Positions 1 through 7,933 of a DNA stretch of 43,441 bases are shown piece by piece. Both the position numbers and the translations under genes were made by a program. The DNA is from Pseudomonas migulae NBRC 103157 (GTDB lineage: Bacteria > Pseudomonadota > Gammaproteobacteria > Pseudomonadales > Pseudomonadaceae). Where the stretch lies: contig NZ_BDAG01000050.1 in assembly GCF_002091715.1 (NCBI RefSeq), forward strand, positions 1 through 43,441, read 5' to 3'. The notes beneath the pieces were generated by a model that saw only the letters and a list, made by a program, of their open reading frames with translations, had not been told where the DNA came from and ran no database searches. Within the stretch, counting starts at the first letter, position 1. The number at the start of each line of letters is the position of its first letter.

Positions 1-9
1 TGATGCCTT

Positions 10-96
10 GTAGGAGCCGGCTTGCTGGCGATAGCCGTTGCGCAGTGTGTCTGAATCACCGCGCAGCCCGTTTCGCCAGCAAGCCGGCGCCTACAG
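10..96. repeat. REP pair (inverted, taggagccgg type)
   Basis: Two arms of the Pseudomonas REP motif face each other (taggagccggcttgctggcg, and cgccagcaagccggcgcctac on the same strand), separated by about 45 nt, so the transcript can fold into a long hairpin. The right arm supplies the last codon and TAG stop of the flanking minus-strand gene. Confidence 0.9.
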
Positions 97-1104
97 TCCG
101 GCGGAGACTTTATCTGCCACGTCCTTCGGCACCCACGCCTGCCACACCTCCGGGTGCGCCTTCATGAACGCCTCCGCCGCCTGCCGTGGCGGGGTATGTT
201 TCTCGCTCATTTCAGCCAGTGCCTTGTTCAACGGCTCGATGGGGAAATCGACTTTGGTAAAGAACTCGGCGATCTGTGGATACTGTTTCTGGAACGGTGT
301 GGACACGCCAATCGACAGCTTCGAAGGCAAAGAGCGCGTTGGTTTCGGGTTCGGGTTGTCGGCGTCGGTCAGGGTTTTCCAGGCTTCGGCGTCGAACGGC
401 GGTTCTTCCAGCTGAACCAGTTTGAAACGCCCGAGCAAGGGTGTCGGCGACCAGTAATAGAAAAGAACCGGCTTGCCACGACGAATCGACGAACTGATTT
501 CCGCATCCAGTGCCGCCCCGGAGCCGCTGCGAAAATTCACATAGCTGTCGTCCAGGCCATAGGCCTTGAGCTTCTGCTTGTTGACCACCTCCGACGTCCA
601 GCCGATCGGGCTGTTGAGGAAACGCCCCTTGCCCGGGGATTCCGGATCGCTGAACACCCCCTTGTATTTCGGCAGGTCGCTGACGCTGCGCAGGTCCGGC
701 GCCAGCGGCTTGATGCCTTTGGCCGGGTCGCCCTTGACCACGTACTCAGGCACCCACCAGCCTTCGGTGGCGCCCTTCACCGTATCGCCGAGGCTGACGA
801 CCTTGCCTTCGGCCTCGGCCTTGACCCAGACCGGGCTGCGACCGGCCCATTCTTCGCCAATGACCTGAATGTCATTGTTGGCCAAGGCAGTCTCCAGCGT
901 GATGGTCGTCCCCGGCAAGGTATCGGTCGGTAGCCCATAGCCCTTCTCGACGATGATCCGCAGGATGTCGGTGATCAGGCTGCCGCTTTCCCAGTTCAGG
1001 TCGGCGAAGTGGATCGGCGCCTGGGCGGCGAAACCCGGCACGGGCGAAACCGACAAACCGAAAGCGACCAGGACAGCGGCCAGCAACCGTCGAAATCCGT
1101 TCAT
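91..1104 (-). CDS. Glycine betaine/proline-type ABC transporter substrate-binding protein (OpuAC family)
   Basis: Predicted 337-residue periplasmic binding protein of the OpuAC/ProX-like family, which captures quaternary ammonium compounds (betaine, choline, carnitine or similar) for an ABC importer. The N-terminus is a clear signal peptide (MNGFRRLLAAVLVAFGLS.. ending near PGFAAQA), followed by the typical start of the mature domain (IHFADLNWESG, then ITLETALANNDIQV). The frame extends 19 codons further upstream, but the ATG at 1104 is preferred: a GAGGTG ribosome site lies 9 nt ahead and the signal peptide starts there. No permease or ATPase gene is beside it, so it is either an orphan or serves a transporter elsewhere. 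The stop codon TAG lies inside the downstream REP arm. The exact ligand cannot be told from sequence alone. Confidence 0.88.
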   Translation of the reverse strand: MNGFRRLLAAVLVAFGLSVSPVPGFAAQAPIHFADLNWESGSLITDILRIIVEKGYGLPTDTLPGTTITLETALANNDIQVIGEEWAGRSPVWVKAEAEGKVVSLGDTVKGATEGWWVPEYVVKGDPAKGIKPLAPDLRSVSDLPKYKGVFSDPESPGKGRFLNSPIGWTSEVVNKQKLKAYGLDDSYVNFRSGSGAALDAEISSSIRRGKPVLFYYWSPTPLLGRFKLVQLEEPPFDAEAWKTLTDADNPNPKPTRSLPSKLSIGVSTPFQKQYPQIAEFFTKVDFPIEPLNKALAEMSEKHTPPRQAAEAFMKAHPEVWQAWVPKDVADKVSAGL

Positions 1105-1220
1105 GCTTATGCACCTCGTGCTGTTCACAGCAATAGCAGGATGGCCTGATAAAGACCGCAAGCCTCAAAATACTCAGTCAACTGACTGTAGTAGAGGTTC
1201 CTGCTTTCGAGGGGGGAGGA

Positions 1221-1424
1221 TTATTTTTCAGACGTTTCCTGCAAACGTGCCAGCTCTCTTCGTACCATGCTGGCGTACTCCGCCGGACGCAATGTGTAGA
1301 TCTGCGAAGCCACCCACCCCAGCCATGCACCCTGCAGAACCGCCTTCTGGTCAAACAGCCGCCTGGCTTCGTCTCGAGCGCTGGCCTGGTTCCGTTCGTG
1401 GAAATCGGCGCGGTTCAGGGTCAT
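1221..1424 (-). CDS. Small conserved-looking protein of unknown function (67 aa)
   Basis: A 67-residue soluble protein, basic in the middle and acidic at the end (ends ARLQETSEK), with the aromatic stretch GAWLGWVASQIYTLRP in the centre. Its ATG shares its first base with the last base of the preceding gene's TAA (TAATG), so the two are almost certainly translationally coupled. I do not recognise a named family. The coding case rests on the coupling and on codon use like the neighbours. Confidence 0.65.
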   Translation of the reverse strand: MTLNRADFHERNQASARDEARRLFDQKAVLQGAWLGWVASQIYTLRPAEYASMVRRELARLQETSEK

Positions 1425-1873
1425 TACTCGCTGGCCTTGAACGTCACCAGTTCACCCTTGCGCCACTTGGCTGCCTTGGCCGTCACGGCTTTCAGGGTTT
1501 TGGTCAGGCCTTCCTGCAACTGTTGGTGAGCGGCAAACACCATCACCACGTTGTGACCTTCCTTGAACACGATCCCGTGGCCGTCGGCCGTGGTCACGAA
1601 CGCGTAATCGCCGAGGCCGTACACCGTCAGTTTGATTTCGCGGAACTTGATGTCCAGTTTGCCGCCTTCACGGCTGGGCAATACCGATGCGCTGAAATGA
1701 TCGCCAACCTTGAGTTTCAGGCCCGGCTTGTCGTCCACCACCAGCGCTGATTCGGTGTCGAGTTCGGCAATGTAAATGCCTTCAGCGTTCTGTTCGGTGA
1801 TGTAAACAAAACGTGACTGGAACTGTTTAACCAGCTTTGCGCGCAAATCACCCAACACGAACAAAGCATGCAT
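1424..1873 (-). CDS. Protein of unknown function (about 149 aa), first gene of a two-gene unit
   Basis: A mixed alpha/beta-looking soluble protein beginning MHALFVLGDLRAKLVKQF. The frame is open for 49 more codons upstream, but that part looks non-coding (Cys/Ser-rich and unlike the rest). The ATG at 1873 or a TTG at 1894 (preceded by GGGGA) are the realistic starts. No signal peptide or membrane segment is visible. It is coupled by TAATG to the 67-residue protein downstream, which suggests that the two products work together or are made in fixed ratio. Family not recognised. Confidence 0.7.
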   Translation of the reverse strand: MHALFVLGDLRAKLVKQFQSRFVYITEQNAEGIYIAELDTESALVVDDKPGLKLKVGDHFSASVLPSREGGKLDIKFREIKLTVYGLGDYAFVTTADGHGIVFKEGHNVVMVFAAHQQLQEGLTKTLKAVTAKAAKWRKGELVTFKASE

Positions 1874-2405
1874 ATCGAGATTACTTACTGCCAAGGAAAC
1901 ATCCCCACATCTGAAAATGATGCTGCACGCTGACAGACAGCGCACAGCAGAAAAAAGCGGCAATGCCGAAGGTGTAGCCAAAGGGCCTGGGTCGAATCCG
2001 GAAACGAGCAGAGTGCTCATCCATCGCGAGGCGTGAGAAGACTACTGGAATGTCACTCGCGTCGTCTTGCCTGGCGTTCGTCAGAAGTTGAAGGAAAACG
2101 CCCTTCTGAGCGCCAGAAAAACAGGATTACCAACCTTAGGGAAAAAACGCTGCAAAAAAAGCACTTTTCCGACATATCGCCCGCAAAAAATTGCTTTAGA
2201 TGAACATCAATCACCAACCCGTGACGGTGATTCTAGAGCAGCGATGCTCATCGAGACTACCCAAAACGACGTACACACGTCGGCAAAACCATGAAAAGGA
2301 CTTCATATGTGCACCCTGACACACTTCGTTCCTCACACAAACCATCCATCGATGCTGCCTCCGGCGATGTTTTCGCACACTGTGTTTGCCCCTGCGGAGC
2401 CTGCC
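1874..2405. other. Intergenic stretch, no gene supported
   Basis: About 530 nt between a minus-strand unit and a plus-strand small gene. It is more A/T-rich than its surroundings around 2120-2230 (runs of A and T), as expected of a divergent promoter region. The short reading frames here have poor codon use and no ribosome sites. I see no repeat or RNA structure worth calling. Confidence 0.5.
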
Positions 2406-2543
2406 ATGCCGCGCTTCCAGGTGATATTGGCCGGCAATGCCTTCTTCCACATCAAGGAAATTTCCACGGGCCATGTAAGAGGTTTCCGCAGCAACCATAA
2501 CGAAGCGTGCGCGCTTGCCCGCGCACTCGAGTCACGGTGCTGA
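2406..2543 (+). CDS. Small protein of unknown function (45 aa)
   Basis: A 45-residue product starting MPRFQVILAGNAFFHIKE and ending EACALARALESRC. A longer upstream extension of the same frame looks non-coding. The ATG at 2406 is preferred because GGAG sits 6 nt before it and the protein-like sequence starts there. The pattern of a beta-strand pair, then a basic turn (GHVRGFRSNH), then a helix resembles small Pseudomonas proteins of unknown function. I recognise the type only from memory, so the call is moderate. No neighbour gives a function. Confidence 0.6.
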   Translation: MPRFQVILAGNAFFHIKEISTGHVRGFRSNHNEACALARALESRC

Positions 2544-2702
2544 ACATTCTGCCTCGCTCCTCTCCTATAGACGTTTCGTCATGCCGACGAGTTAACTCAG
2601 CCGTCGGCAGGCAACTACTGCCATACTGCCGAACCAATGAAACCCGTTCCCAAGCCGGACGGCGTTCAACACAACAGAATATTTCCAAGGGAAGGCTGCT
2701 AC

Positions 2703-2933
2703 GTGACGGAATTTGATATCGGTGAGTTTTTTATCCGGGGCGAAGCCAGAGAAGTCGAAGGAGAATTCCAGGCCGTCATTATCATGCGCGCCAAACCGCC
2801 GCTGACCACAGTGACGTATCACCAGGTCGAGAAGGATCGCTGGTTCAAAACTTCGGACGTAGCCGCCATCGCCGCTCAGGAAGCCGCAAAGGCCCTGAAG
2901 CTCGCCGTCGATGAAGGCGCATTGAAAGCCTGA
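2703..2933 (+). CDS. Small protein of unknown function (76 aa)
   Basis: A soluble protein beginning (V/M)TEFDIGEFFIRGEAREVEG and ending with an Ala-rich helix and DEGALKA. I choose the GTG at 2703 because GGGAAGG lies about 8 nt upstream. The alternative ATG at 2637 adds 22 residues, has no ribosome site and looks non-coding. The single-domain alpha/beta composition and codon use match the neighbours. Function unknown. Confidence 0.7.
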   Translation: MTEFDIGEFFIRGEAREVEGEFQAVIIMRAKPPLTTVTYHQVEKDRWFKTSDVAAIAAQEAAKALKLAVDEGALKA

Positions 2934-3064
2934 TCAGCCGGTTCGCAGTCTATGCTCATTCCTGCTTTCGAACATCGCTATCGAACTCCTGAAGTGCGGC
3001 CCCCTCAGATGCAATGCAGCTGCACCTCAGATCTCGCACCCGCGCGACCAGCAAGGAGATGAAG

Positions 3065-3304
3065 ATGGATTCACCTACACACGATTTGAAAGGTTTGTTC
3101 GACCAGCTCGGCCTGGATTCCAGCGAAAAGGCAATCGACGATTTCATCGCCAGCCATTCCCCGCTGGCCGACGATAAAAAGCTCATCGATGCCGAATTCT
3201 GGACACCGCAACAAGCGGGCTTCCTGAAAGAGCAGTTGCGTGAAGACGCTGATTGGGCGCGGGTGGTCGATGACCTGAACCTGCGTATGCATCAGGTTCA
3301 CTAG
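3065..3304 (+). CDS. DUF2789 family protein
   Basis: A 79-residue protein matching my recollection of the DUF2789 family: N-terminal PTHDLKGLFDQLGL, then DDFIASHSPLADDKKL, EFWTPQQAGFLKEQLRED and ADWARVVDDL. It appears all-helical and cytosolic; the role of the family is unknown. An ideal AAGGAG ribosome site lies 6 nt before the ATG at 3065. An in-frame ATG two codons earlier (3059) is too close to the site. The length is normal for the family. It converges end-to-end with the next minus-strand gene with no bases between them. Confidence 0.88.
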   Translation: MDSPTHDLKGLFDQLGLDSSEKAIDDFIASHSPLADDKKLIDAEFWTPQQAGFLKEQLREDADWARVVDDLNLRMHQVH

Positions 3305-3508
3305 TCAATGCAGGCTGTCGGGGCCTTCGGCATTTAATTGCTCCAACCAGGCAGCCTTGCACTCTTGCGCTTCATCGCGACTGGAGAATGCCGTCCCCCG
3401 GCGCTCGCCGTTCAGCAATACGACCCAACAGACGCTCTGCCCCACCGCACGCAAGCTGGCGGGTACAGCGCTGCCAATCATCACCGCGACATCGACTTTG
3501 CTTTGCAT
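3305..3508 (-). CDS. Small protein of unknown function (67 aa)
   Basis: A 67-residue product beginning MQSKVDVAVMIG. The second half has a beta-strand (CWVVLLNGERRG) and an amphipathic helix (SSRDEAQECKAAWLEQL). The stop abuts the stop of the DUF2789 gene. A run of TAACTAAT-like sequence upstream would suit a promoter. Not recognised; likely a lineage-specific small cytosolic protein. Confidence 0.65.
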   Translation of the reverse strand: MQSKVDVAVMIGSAVPASLRAVGQSVCWVVLLNGERRGTAFSSRDEAQECKAAWLEQLNAEGPDSLH

Positions 3509-3684
3509 GCTGACCTCTCGAACTTCATTAGCTACCTAACTATGTAGGCAGGGTAATGAGTTCATCGGCGTGGAAACAGCGACTGCGCTGCACAGATCAG
3601 TTGCCAGAATCGCAACAATGCCCCGGTGTATTCCTCTTATGAAAATGGGTGGCTGCACAATCCCGCGGATATTTCCGGCCCCCC

Positions 3685-3711
3685 TGTAGGAGCTGGCTTG
3701 CTAGCGATGGC
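3685..3711. repeat. Solitary REP-like half
   Basis: A single unpaired copy of the motif (tgtaggagctggcttgctagcgatgg) just outside the large palindrome. No opposing arm lies nearby. Confidence 0.7.
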
Positions 3712-3743
3712 TGAGCGTCAGGCGCCGTAGGTTTTGATGGTGT

Positions 3744-3980
3744 ACATATCCATTCCTGCGGTAACGGCCGCTATGGGTTCCGCCCTTACGGCGGGTTACT
3801 TGGAAAAGCGCCAAGTAACCAAACGCTCTCGCCCCTGACGTACGGTGGCTCGCTAAGGCTCGCCATTCCCTCGCTCCGGTCCTGCTCCGTGGGCCCGCCG
3901 CCATCGGCCATCCATGGCCGGGGGCGGCTAACCCGGCATCCATGCCGGGTTGCCCACTGCGCAGAACCTGCGCTCGGCCT
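3744..3980 (+). repeat. Long inverted repeat, left arm (237 nt)
   Basis: This 237-nt arm is matched in reverse complement by 4345-4581 with no net length difference and, by eye, roughly 85-90 percent identity. It holds its own smaller palindromes: ggttacttgg..ccaagtaacc, ggccatccatggcc, and aacccggcatccatgccgggtt (perfect, 22 nt long). All frames give only low-complexity Pro/Arg/Ser peptides, so it is not coding. Confidence 0.92.
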
Positions 3981-4105
3981 TCCGACGGGGCAGATCAAGA
4001 TCAAAAGCCGGATCAATAGCCAAAGCGAGGCGGCCTGATAGCCGACCTGTTTTCCGTCAAGGTCATCGGCGGTGAACACCAATCTCATGTCCACCAAAAA
4101 TCCCC

Positions 4106-4225
4106 TGTGGGAGCGGCGGTGCGACGATTCGACTTGCTCGCGATTGCGGACTTGCATTCAACATTGATGTCGACTGACACGGCCTCATCGCGAGCAAGTC
4201 GAATCGTCGCACCGCCGCTCCCACA
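4106..4225. repeat. Extended REP pair with 38-nt perfect arms
   Basis: The left arm 4106-4143 and the right arm 4188-4225 are perfect reverse complements over 38 nt. Compared with the ordinary REP of this window (tgtgggagcggg cttgctcgcga), each arm carries an extra block of about 15 nt (cggtgcgacgattcga) between the two halves of the motif. It sits close to the centre of the larger inverted repeat. Confidence 0.9.
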
Positions 4226-4344
4226 TTCATCGGGGTTGCTTCCAGAGGGATGTGAACGATCAAGTCAGCGAAGCGCGCCCGCTTGAAGCCCAGGTCGGCC
4301 CGCAGGCCGCCTCGCGGTGCTGTGGCGGTGATCGCCCCCTCGTG

Positions 4345-4581
4345 AGGCCGAGTGGAGGTTCTGCGCAGTGGGCAACCCGGCATGGATGCCGGGTTAGCCG
4401 CCCCCGGCCATGGATGGCCGATGGCGGCGGGCCCACGGAGCAGGACCGGAAGGAGGGCATGGCGAGCCTAAGCGAGCCACCGAACGAAAGGGGCAAAAGC
4501 GCTTGGTTACTTGGCGCTTTTCCAAGTAACCCGCTGTAAGAGCGGAACCAATAGCCGCCGTTACCACAGAAACGGATATGT
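4345..4581 (-). repeat. Long inverted repeat, right arm (237 nt)
   Basis: The reverse-complement partner of 3744-3980. It ends only 24 nt before the stop codon of the downstream chemoreceptor gene (read from the minus strand), so that transcript would run straight into this structure. A further block just inside each arm (gcgaggcggcctg..gccgacctg) is also mirrored, so the palindrome continues inward in diverged form. Confidence 0.92.
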
Positions 4582-4605
4582 CCCCCACCCCAAAAGCCCA
4601 GCAAC

Positions 4606-6210
4606 TCAACGAGGACTTTCCGGCTTATACCCCAAACGCAACCCACCCCAATGCCGCCCCTTAATCATGATCGGCACCGAAAGATCATGCATCAGTTCCC
4701 CGGTATCCCGCGTATAGGTCTGCAACAGAACAGCCTGCTGATGACTGCCACAACGAATACCGGTGCGGTCGGAAAATTTGCGTTTGGTACGATTCTGCAA
4801 CGTATCGACCTGCACATCCCCCGTCAGCGGCTGACTGAAAACCTTGTTGTGGGTCGGCACATAACCCTGCTGCGTACAGGCGATGGCGAATACCAGGCCT
4901 TCATGAAGCGGCAACAGCGGCTCCTGAATCGCCGGCAAAACCTGATCGGTGTAACGGTCGAAACGCGTCTGAAACTTGGCCGGGCTCGTATTGGGGATGG
5001 TCTGGTAATTGCGATCGAACAAGTCATCAAGACTGATAAGGCCCTGGTCGATATCCGCTTCGAAACGCGCCGCAATCTGACTCGCGCCTTCACGGGCCAG
5101 GTCATAAATCCGCTGGTGATAGTCATCCAGCCCGACTTCGGCAAGACGCTCACTGATGGTTTCGGCCTGCCCTTCCATCTGCACAGCGGCTTGCGCCAGG
5201 CGCTGGGTCTGTTGATCGCTGATCGCCAGGTCGCTGCGCATCTGCTCGATGGCGTGAAACAGACTGTCCAGTTGCTCGCGATTGGTCTCGGCGCCCTTGG
5301 CAATTTCGCCGACCTGACTTTCCACGCCAGCCGCCAGGCGCGCAATGTTTTCCAGGTGCTGACCGGTGTGCTCGACCTGCTTCACGCCGATGTCGAGGTC
5401 GCTGGACAACTGGCGAATCTGCTCGACCACCTGCGCGGTGCGTTGCTGGATATCGGCCACCATCTCGCCGACTTCTCCGGTCGCCGTCGCCGTGCGTGCG
5501 GCCAGGCCGCGAACTTCGTCGGCGACCACCGCAAACCCGCGTCCATGCTCCCCGGCTCGCGCCGCTTCGATGGCCGCGTTCAACGCCAGCAGGTTGGTCT
5601 GACTGGCGATGGACTGGATCACCAGCGTGACCCGTTGGATATCGTCGCTGCGCAGGCTCAGGGCTTCGATCAGCTCACGGCTATTGTTGGCGCGCTGACT
5701 GAGCTGGTGCATGCGACTGATGGATTCGATCAGCTCCGTGCGCCCTGCTGCGCTGCTCTGGTGAGCTTCGCTGGCGGCACCGAGGGCAGCGCGACTGAGT
5801 GTCGAAGTCGCCTGTTCAGTGGCGATCATCACTTCAGCGTTACTGACAATCTGTGCCGCGGCACCGAGTTGTGATTGCAGCTTGTCCGCCAGCTGCTTGA
5901 CCGAATAGGCCACACCAGCGGCTGACAGAGCGTTGTGACTGGTGGTGTAGGAAAGATCTCGAGTCAGCTCGGCGATGGCACCGGAGCTGTCTGCGGATGA
6001 TTCTTCGGGGATGGCTCGGGAACGCAGGCGAGGTAACCAGACAATCAGCACGGCCAGCGGCAGGCCGAGGTAAAGCGACCAGCCGCCCAGCGCCATGCCG
6101 CACAGCAAGAGCATCAGGGCGATGCTTTGCAGTGTGGGCGTCAGCCAAGGGTTTTTCGGCAAAAGCACGGGGGCAGGCACTGCCCCGACCAGAGATCCGT
6201 CCCGCGTCAT
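4606..6210 (-). CDS. Methyl-accepting chemotaxis protein with a C-terminal sensor-like region
   Basis: A predicted 534-residue chemoreceptor that signals to CheA/CheW. Counting from the ATG at 6210 (GGGGTGAAG just upstream), two adjacent membrane segments occupy about residues 26-60 with almost no periplasmic loop. Next comes a helical signalling domain with the diagnostic hairpin tip (SQTNLLALNAAIEAARAGE, then GRGFAVVADEVRGLA) around residues 205-245. After the signalling domain there are roughly 170 further residues (..DLFDRNYQTIPN.., ..FSDRTGIRCGSHQQAVLLQ.., ..IKGRHWGGLRLGY) that look like a globular Cache/PAS-like sensor. The sensor therefore follows the output domain and is cytoplasmic, the reverse of the usual order. 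A start 22 codons upstream is possible but lacks a ribosome site. Ligand unknown. Confidence 0.9.
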   Translation of the reverse strand: MTRDGSLVGAVPAPVLLPKNPWLTPTLQSIALMLLLCGMALGGWSLYLGLPLAVLIVWLPRLRSRAIPEESSADSSGAIAELTRDLSYTTSHNALSAAGVAYSVKQLADKLQSQLGAAAQIVSNAEVMIATEQATSTLSRAALGAASEAHQSSAAGRTELIESISRMHQLSQRANNSRELIEALSLRSDDIQRVTLVIQSIASQTNLLALNAAIEAARAGEHGRGFAVVADEVRGLAARTATATGEVGEMVADIQQRTAQVVEQIRQLSSDLDIGVKQVEHTGQHLENIARLAAGVESQVGEIAKGAETNREQLDSLFHAIEQMRSDLAISDQQTQRLAQAAVQMEGQAETISERLAEVGLDDYHQRIYDLAREGASQIAARFEADIDQGLISLDDLFDRNYQTIPNTSPAKFQTRFDRYTDQVLPAIQEPLLPLHEGLVFAIACTQQGYVPTHNKVFSQPLTGDVQVDTLQNRTKRKFSDRTGIRCGSHQQAVLLQTYTRDTGELMHDLSVPIMIKGRHWGGLRLGYKPESPR

Positions 6211-6336
6211 ATCTTCACCCCACGTACTTCTAATTGTTGTCTGCGCATTTAACGCCACTACAGGGCCATTATCCATGGTCCATTAGTAGTGGGCGTTGCA
6301 GCAGATCAATAGAAGCGCCTAAGGTTTTTCACAGAC

Positions 6337-6394
6337 GAAAAAAAGCATCGCGGGCCAGCCTTGCTCCTTCAGGAACGAGGCTTGCCCGCGATGC
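6337..6394 (-). terminator. Intrinsic terminator of the DksA-like gene (REP-derived hairpin)
   Basis: A hairpin with catcgcggg at one end and cccgcgatg at the other, holding REP-like 'gcttgcccgcgatg', is followed on the minus strand by a run of seven T. It begins about 15 nt past the stop codon of the DksA-like gene. Confidence 0.75.
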
Positions 6395-6408
6395 GGGGCG
6401 CTACGAAA

Positions 6409-6813
6409 TCAGGCCTGACGCTGGTGCTTGTCGATCTGTTCGTGACGCTCTTGAGCTTCGATGCAGTACTTGGTGGTCGGGCTGATCAGCAGGCGTTTCA
6501 GGCCAATGGCCTCGCCGCTGTCGTCGCACCAGCCGAAGCTGTCTTCCTTGATGCGTTCCAGCGCCTGTTCCAACTGAGGCAGCATGCGCTGGTCGCGATC
6601 GATAGCGTTCACCAGCCAGGTGCGCTCTTCTTCGACAGACGCCGCGTCAGCCGGATCGGCCGGGGTGTCCAGGCTCTCGATGGCGATGCGGTTCTGCTCG
6701 ATGCGCTCATGGGTTTCGACTTTCATGTTCTGCAACAGCTCAGAGAAAAAAGCATGTTGCTCGGCATTCATGTAGTCATCCGCCGGCATGGCCAGCAACT
6801 TGTCCTTTGTCAT
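6409..6813 (-). CDS. DksA/TraR-family RNA-polymerase-binding protein lacking two zinc cysteines
   Basis: A 134-residue protein of the DksA family, which inserts a coiled coil into the RNA polymerase secondary channel and works with ppGpp. It begins MTKDKLLAMPADDYMN (ATG at 6813, GAG upstream). A long charged helical region (about residues 20-95) should form the coiled coil. The C-terminal globular part reads CDDSGEAIG..KYCIEA. The zinc motif is therefore C-x2-S-x17-C-x2-A, with only two of the four usual cysteines. This matches the zinc-independent DksA type known from P. aeruginosa (DksA2), although this may be a different paralogue. A 33-codon upstream extension is unlikely to be translated. 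Confidence 0.85.
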   Translation of the reverse strand: MTKDKLLAMPADDYMNAEQHAFFSELLQNMKVETHERIEQNRIAIESLDTPADPADAASVEEERTWLVNAIDRDQRMLPQLEQALERIKEDSFGWCDDSGEAIGLKRLLISPTTKYCIEAQERHEQIDKHQRQA

Positions 6814-7217
6814 TGATATCTCTATAAAAAAACGTGCATTAAGGCGAATTAGGGAGCGTTCCGGCGGACCTGGTCTGGCCATCGGAACGGCGCCGTTTAT
6901 TCCAAGCGCCACCCGGCACTCAATTTACGAGGGGCGGCAGTCTAAGGCCGACTTGAGGCCCCAGCAACTGAAAAGTCAGCGAATTTGTCCGACAAAGCCC
7001 TGAAAGTGCTCTATGGCAACCTTTGCGGTGGTTATCGGAGTGCGTTTATAGCAAGAAATTCAATCGAGCGGCTGTATATAGAAGACAAACGGCTGCGACA
7101 GAACGGGTTATCGGCCGCATTTGCAGGTTGATGAGCCGTCGGTGCAACACGTTTGCAGCACGTGGAACCTCGGCTAAGGTTATCCATCCCGAAACGACCA
7201 TCTGAAGGAGCGGTGCA
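6814..7217. other. Intergenic region between divergent genes, nothing else supported
   Basis: About 400 nt separating the minus-strand DksA-like gene from the plus-strand GST gene. It should hold both promoters (A/T-rich at 6822-6845, and gctgtatata near 7070). Short reading frames here lack ribosome sites and protein-like composition. No repeat or RNA fold was recognised. Confidence 0.5.
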
Positions 7218-7829
7218 ATGAAACTGATCGGCATGCTGGATTCGCCTTATGTGCGACGGGTCGCCATTACTGCCAAACGCCTGGGCATCGACCTCGACCA
7301 CCAATCGGTTTCGGTGTTTCGGCACTTCGAGCAGTTCCAGCAGATCAACCCGGTGGTCAAGGCGCCGACACTGGTGCTCGATAACGGCGAGGTGTTGATC
7401 GACTCAACATTGATCATCGATTACCTGGAGGCGCTGGCGGCGCCGGGTAAAAGCCTGATGCCCGGCGAGCTGGATCAGCGCCTGCGTTCGTTACGCTTGA
7501 TCGGCCTGGCGCTGGCAGCGTGCGAGAAGTCTGTGCAGCTTTATTACGAACGCAACCTGCGACCCGCAGAAATCCAGTTCGAGCCGTGGGTGGAACGGGT
7601 CGAAGGGCAATTGGCGGCGGCGTATTCGGCGTTGGAGCGGGAGTTGGAATTGCAACCGCTGAAGACTGACGGTTCGATCAAACAGGATGGCATCACGCTG
7701 GCGGTGGCCTGGAGCTTCACCAATCTGGTGGTGCCGGATCAGGTGAGTGATCAGCACTTTCCACGGATCAGTGCATACACCGCGTATGCCGAGGGGCTTG
7801 ATGATTTTGTGAGTACGCCGATCGAGTAG
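7218..7829 (+). CDS. Glutathione S-transferase family protein
   Basis: A 203-residue cytosolic GST-fold protein. The N-terminal thioredoxin-like domain begins MKLIGMLDSPYVRRVAIT, where the usual catalytic Ser/Cys region reads DSPYVRR. The cis-Pro region is VVKAPTLVLDNGEVLIDSTLIIDYLE (about residues 48-73), with the glutathione-contacting Asp-Ser pair. The helical C-terminal domain follows. AAGGAG lies 7 nt before the ATG. The substrate cannot be inferred. The length is normal for the family. Confidence 0.88.
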   Translation: MKLIGMLDSPYVRRVAITAKRLGIDLDHQSVSVFRHFEQFQQINPVVKAPTLVLDNGEVLIDSTLIIDYLEALAAPGKSLMPGELDQRLRSLRLIGLALAACEKSVQLYYERNLRPAEIQFEPWVERVEGQLAAAYSALERELELQPLKTDGSIKQDGITLAVAWSFTNLVVPDQVSDQHFPRISAYTAYAEGLDDFVSTPIE

Positions 7830-7893
7830 TTGGATTTTTTGTGTCTGGTCTGGCCGTCACATTCAACATCAATCCGACAGTCAGTTCCCCCAA

Positions 7894-7927
7894 ACTAAAA
7901 GCCGCTTCTACCCGAGGCAGAAGCGGC
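7894..7927 (-). terminator. Intrinsic terminator for the membrane-protein operon
   Basis: A stem gccgcttct/agaagcggc (9 bp, loop of 9 nt), followed on the minus strand by TTTTAGTTT. It lies just after the stop codon of the 24-residue peptide gene, so the peptide is the last gene of the transcript. Confidence 0.85.
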
Positions 7928-7933
7928 AGTGAA

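Noticed and set aside
3701..4646. Several overlapping frames with Pro/Arg/Ser-rich peptides
   Set aside because: They lie in the long inverted repeat and read the same DNA in both directions; no start sites or family patterns.
4651..5874. 407-codon plus-strand frame
   Set aside because: Entirely antisense to the chemoreceptor; produced by high-GC codon bias. No ribosome site or family pattern.
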